Source of the DNA: JBCCFX01 sp039029515
GTDB taxonomy: Bacteria; Planctomycetota; Phycisphaerae; Phycisphaerales; SM1A02
Direction of reading: 5' to 3'
Assembly: GCA_039029515.1 (NCBI GenBank)
Contig: JBCCFX010000175.1
Coordinates: 1 to 8,560, forward strand
DNA: 8,560 nt
Shown piece after piece: positions 6,588-8,560 of this stretch. The notes beneath the pieces were generated by a model. It had not been told where the DNA came from. It searched no databases and saw only the letters and a program-made list of their open reading frames with translations. Numbering within the stretch: position 1 is the stretch's first letter; each line of letters opens with the position of its first letter. Position numbers and translations under genes: made by a program.

Positions 6588-6640
6588 TTCCCGTCGCATA
6601 GACAGAGCAGGCTGGGCGTGCCTGGCTCTGGCGACGGGAA
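6588..6640. other. 53-nt, 20-bp hairpin of unknown role (possible structured RNA)
   Basis: A perfect 10-bp outer stem TTCCCGTCGC (6588-6597) pairs with GCGACGGGAA (6631-6640). Inside it, after a five-base bulge (ATAGA, 6598-6602), CAGAGC (6603-6608) pairs with GCTCTG (6625-6630). After a single bulged G6624, AGGC (6609-6612) pairs with GCCT (6620-6623), closing a seven-base loop (6613-6619). G-U pairs could extend the outer stem. No T run follows in either direction, so it is not a standard terminator. It does not match SRP RNA, 6S RNA, tmRNA or a riboswitch that I know. It could be a small RNA, a structured 5' leader, or an intergenic inverted-repeat element. Strand is uncertain. Confidence 0.35.
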
Positions 6641-6712
6641 TTGCGCCCTGCTCGCCCTCGCCCGCAACTGAACCCGGACACGTCAGACACGAATGTTCCC
6701 GATTCTTCGGGG

Positions 6713-6739
6713 ATGACGCTCCTGATCCGCTCGTATCAT
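6713..6739 (+). promoter_or_regulatory. Candidate promoter of the redoxin gene
   Basis: ATGACG (6713-6718, four of six matches to TTGACA) and TATCAT (6734-6739, five of six matches to TATAAT) have a 15-nt spacer, shorter than the preferred 17. A start near 6746 would leave a leader of about 75 nt before the ATG at 6822. The -10 match is the main support. Confidence 0.3.
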
Positions 6740-6821
6740 CTGAATCGGGATCGATCGACCGCCTGAAGAGCCGCGGCAACGAACCCTAGTCACATTGATG
6801 ACAGAGACTTAGGAGAATCAG

Positions 6822-8120
6822 ATGCGTCTCAATCGCCTCGTTGCCGTAACCGCCCTTGCCGTGTGCATGGTCAGTTCCCTCGCTCTGGCCCAGGATCGCG
6901 GTCGTCTCCGCGGCGAACGCCCGCAGCGCGGCCCCGCACTGACCGCCGAGCAGAGCCAGTCCGCCTGGACCTGGCAGGCGAAGAGCTACGCCCGAAAGCT
7001 CAAACTCGATGATGCCGCCACCGAGCAGCTCGTCACCGCCTACATCGAAAATCGAACCGATGCCGCCAAGCGCATCGAAGCGCAGCGCGAAGCGCGTCGC
7101 AACAACGCACAGGGTGAAGGTCGCGGCGAAGGCCGTCGCGGCCGGATGCGCGGACTTGATCCGGAGCTCCAGCGCGAATTGCAGGCCGATCTCAAAGCCG
7201 ACATTGCCGCGTTCGTCCCCGCCGACGCCATGGATGACACGATCATCGCGCTCGGGACCTACAACGCGCAGTACGACATGATGACGCACAACCTCATCGA
7301 GATGAACATCGGCGATGAGAAGACCTACGCCGCGCTCGTGCCGATGCGCGCGTACATCGTCGAAATGAGTGCGCTGCGAACCAGCGGCAACCGCGATGAA
7401 ATGCGTGCACGCTTCCAATCAGCCCGCGAAGCACTGAGTGATGATCTCAGCATGGTCCTTTCCGAAGAGGAAATGGAAACGCTCATGGCGTCCATGCGCG
7501 GCAACCGCGGCGGCGAAGGTCGTGGCCAGCGCCCCGACCGCCAGCGCGGTCGTGATGGCGACCGCCCGAATCGCGGCGGACCGATCGTCAACGCTGACGG
7601 CATCGGCGAAGATGCGCCGGCGTTCACCATCGCCGACAGCACCGGCGCTGAGCATTCCCTCAGCGACTTCAAGGGCAAAGTCGTCGTGATGCAGTGGATC
7701 AATCCGGATTGCCCGGTCTGCAAGCGCGTGACGAACAGCGGCAAGGTCGCGGCAATGCAGAAGACGCTCAGCGAGAAGACCGATGACATCGTGTTCCTCG
7801 CGGTCAACAGCACGCACTACATGGAAGCCGCCACCGGCGCGTCGTACCTCAAAGAACACAAACTCGATATGCCGCTGCTCATCGATCGCGATGGTGCCAT
7901 GGGCAAGATGTACGCCGCCAAGACCACGCCGCATATGTACGTGATCGATGCCGAAGGCGTCCTTCGCTACTCCGGCGCACTCGATGATGACTCGTACGGC
8001 CGCAAGGGCGCTGAAGCGACCAACTACGTCGTCAATGCGGTCTCTCAGATCCTCGCCGGCGAAACGGTCACGCCTGACGCGACCAAGCCGTACGGCTGCT
8101 CCGTGAAATACGGCGACTGA
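6822..8120 (+). CDS. Exported redoxin (AhpC/TSA or TlpA-like thioredoxin fold) with Spy-like helical and Arg/Gly-rich segments
   Basis: This 432-residue protein probably acts in the periplasm on disulfides or peroxides. Residues 1-23 are a signal peptide (A-L-A/Q-D). From about 37 to 87 is a helical stretch starting A-L-T-A-E-Q and containing L-K-L-D-D-A, resembling LTXXQ/Spy-type sequences. Residues 88-111 are Arg/Gly-rich, and 112-225 are again helical with a methionine-rich middle. Residues 226-253 form a second Arg/Gly-rich linker. The thioredoxin-fold domain runs from about 260 (I-G-E-D-A-P-A-F) to the end: W-I-N-P-D-C297-P-V-C300-K-R is the active site, T369-P370 fits the cis-proline, and a third cysteine, C426, lies in K-P-Y-G-C-S-V-K-Y at the C terminus. 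That C-terminal motif recurs in bacterial redoxins of this type (family knowledge). ATG 6822 has AGGAGA at 6811-6816. It stands alone, with its own promoter candidate and a terminator downstream. The exact substrate is unknown. Confidence 0.88.
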   Translation: MRLNRLVAVTALAVCMVSSLALAQDRGRLRGERPQRGPALTAEQSQSAWTWQAKSYARKLKLDDAATEQLVTAYIENRTDAAKRIEAQREARRNNAQGEGRGEGRRGRMRGLDPELQRELQADLKADIAAFVPADAMDDTIIALGTYNAQYDMMTHNLIEMNIGDEKTYAALVPMRAYIVEMSALRTSGNRDEMRARFQSAREALSDDLSMVLSEEEMETLMASMRGNRGGEGRGQRPDRQRGRDGDRPNRGGPIVNADGIGEDAPAFTIADSTGAEHSLSDFKGKVVVMQWINPDCPVCKRVTNSGKVAAMQKTLSEKTDDIVFLAVNSTHYMEAATGASYLKEHKLDMPLLIDRDGAMGKMYAAKTTPHMYVIDAEGVLRYSGALDDDSYGRKGAEATNYVVNAVSQILAGETVTPDATKPYGCSVKYGD

Positions 8121-8162
8121 ACCTCGATGCACGCCCCCATGCCGGTCGACTGAATGGAGGCG

Positions 8163-8206
8163 GCGGACCGTGTCCGCAGGACGTGAATCGGAAGAGGCGT
8201 CCTGCG
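8163..8206 (+). other. Two mutually exclusive hairpins between redoxin and DAHP synthase genes
   Basis: GCGGAC (8163-8168) can pair with GTCCGC (8172-8177) around CGT. Alternatively CGCAGGACG (8175-8183) pairs perfectly with CGTCCTGCG (8198-8206) around a 14-nt loop. The two share bases 8175-8177 and cannot both form fully. Neither is followed by a T run. They lie 41 nt before a strong terminator hairpin, so a switch is possible in principle but unsupported beyond base pairing. Confidence 0.3.
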
Positions 8207-8246
8207 AACCACATTCGCCCACGCGACCACGATCGGCTTGGTTATG

Positions 8247-8284
8247 AACGCCCCCGCAACTCATCATGGTGCGGGGGCGTTTGT
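8247..8284 (+). terminator. Rho-independent terminator downstream of the redoxin gene
   Basis: A perfect 12-bp stem, AACGCCCCCGCA (8247-8258) with TGCGGGGGCGTT (8270-8281), encloses an 11-nt loop; TTTGT overlaps the stem end. The very GC-rich stem is strong although the T tract is short. It lies 126 nt after the redoxin stop and 55 nt before the DAHP synthase ATG at 8340. It could end the redoxin transcript or, less likely, act as an attenuator for the next gene. Confidence 0.65.
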
Positions 8285-8339
8285 CGTGATGAACCATGTC
8301 GTCCCACAGGTTCGCGCCGAACCGTTACCATCCGACGCC

Positions 8340-8560
8340 ATGGCGGACTGGTCACCGACATCCTGGCAATCTCGTCCGGCACTCCAGCAGCCGACGTATC
8401 CCGACACCGCAGCCCTTGAGCACACGGTGTCCACACTCAGCACGCTGCCACCGCTCGTGACAAGTTGGGAGATCGAAAGCCTCAAGCACCAGCTCGCGGA
8501 AGCCGCCGAAGGCAAACGATTCGTGCTGCAGGGCGGTGACTGCGCCGAGTCATTCGACTC
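8340..8560 (+). CDS. Class II 3-deoxy-7-phosphoheptulonate (DAHP) synthase, N-terminal part
   Basis: This enzyme condenses phosphoenolpyruvate and erythrose 4-phosphate to DAHP, the first step of the shikimate pathway to aromatic amino acids (cytoplasm). Only 73 full codons are in the window; the gene runs off the end. The start M-A-D-W-S-P-T-S-W with P13-A-L-Q-Q-P-T-Y-P-D is the typical N terminus of the class II (plant and Mycobacterium AroG type) enzymes. F61-V-L-Q-G-G-D-C68-A-E-S-F is their signature; C68 corresponds to the metal-binding cysteine. W43 stands where many members have a small residue in the (S/A)-G-E-I segment. ATG 8340 is chosen because the family motif starts directly there. 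An in-frame ATG at 8289 would add 17 residues (M-N-H-V-V-P...) but begins only 7 nt after the terminator stem, leaving no free ribosome-binding site. No clear Shine-Dalgarno precedes 8340 either. Confidence 0.93.
   Translation, partial: MADWSPTSWQSRPALQQPTYPDTAALEHTVSTLSTLPPLVTSWEIESLKHQLAEAAEGKRFVLQGGDCAESFD

Larger units (their letters stand above)
6378..6821. other. 444-nt intergenic region between tRNA-Leu and the redoxin gene
   Basis: I see no convincing gene here. An open frame of 64 codons at 6477-6671 lacks a ribosome-binding site, has no recognisable protein character and runs through a strong hairpin, so I do not call it. From left to right the region holds small hairpins behind the tRNA (6384-6398; 6411-6416 with 6428-6433; 6435-6453, the last followed by TTTT), a small hairpin 6522-6526/6536-6540, the large hairpin 6588-6640, a short GC hairpin 6696-6713, a candidate promoter, and the ribosome-binding site AGGAGA (6811-6816) of the redoxin gene. 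Confidence 0.6.

Noticed and set aside
6477..6671. Plus-strand open frame of 64 codons in the intergenic region
   Set aside because: No ribosome-binding site, no recognisable protein features, and it crosses the strong hairpin at 6588-6640.
7419..8297. Long minus-strand open frame (292 codons) opposite the redoxin gene
   Set aside because: It is a composition shadow of the well-supported redoxin reading frame: it is His/Arg/Val-rich, has no domain and runs into the terminator region. The same holds for the other long antisense frames opposite the operon.

Overview
The window looks like a chromosomal segment from a Gram-negative bacterium of moderately high G+C content, most likely a planctomycete (Planctomycetota, perhaps Phycisphaerae). 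The reasons are an ExbB-ExbD-ExbD block flanked by TPR proteins, exported proteins whose signal peptides end in A-Q-D or A-Q-S, a redoxin with a C-terminal YGCSVKY-type tail, and weak or variable Shine-Dalgarno usage. The phylum assignment is inference; no rRNA or other marker gene is present.

Region 1 (1-5265, plus strand) is a tightly packed five-gene operon: the 3' part of a TPR protein, an ExbB/TolQ/MotA-type channel subunit with a signal peptide, two different ExbD/TolR-type subunits, and an 852-residue exported TPR protein. Stops and starts are 9 nt apart, overlap as ATGA, are 1 nt apart, and overlap as ATGA. The architecture suggests a proton-driven inner-membrane motor working with TPR scaffolds on the periplasmic side. 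No TonB, TolA, TolB or Pal is visible, so the force-receiving partner is unknown.

Region 2 (5269-6213, minus strand) is a convergent DoxX-like membrane protein. It ends 3 nt from the operon and carries a roughly 100-residue acidic, proline-rich insertion between its first two membrane segments. It is divergent from a tRNA-Leu(UAG) gene (6294-6377, plus). The short space between them holds a good sigma70-type promoter for the tRNA and two small palindromes.

Region 3 (6378-6821) is non-coding. It contains a weak terminator behind the tRNA, an unexplained 53-nt, 20-bp hairpin (6588-6640), and a candidate promoter and clear ribosome-binding site for the next gene.

Region 4 (6822-8120, plus) is an exported 432-residue protein. 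It has a Spy/LTXXQ-like helical part, two Arg/Gly-rich linkers and a C-terminal thioredoxin-fold redoxin domain with a CPVC active site. It is followed by a 219-nt gap with alternative hairpins and a strong terminator.

Region 5 (from 8340, plus, cut by the window end) is the start of a class II DAHP synthase, the first enzyme of the shikimate pathway.

The best candidate for a little-described system is the TPR-ExbB-ExbD-ExbD-TPR operon. The acidic DoxX and the three-part redoxin are secondary points of interest. The window shows no mobile element, CRISPR array or recognisable defence island.
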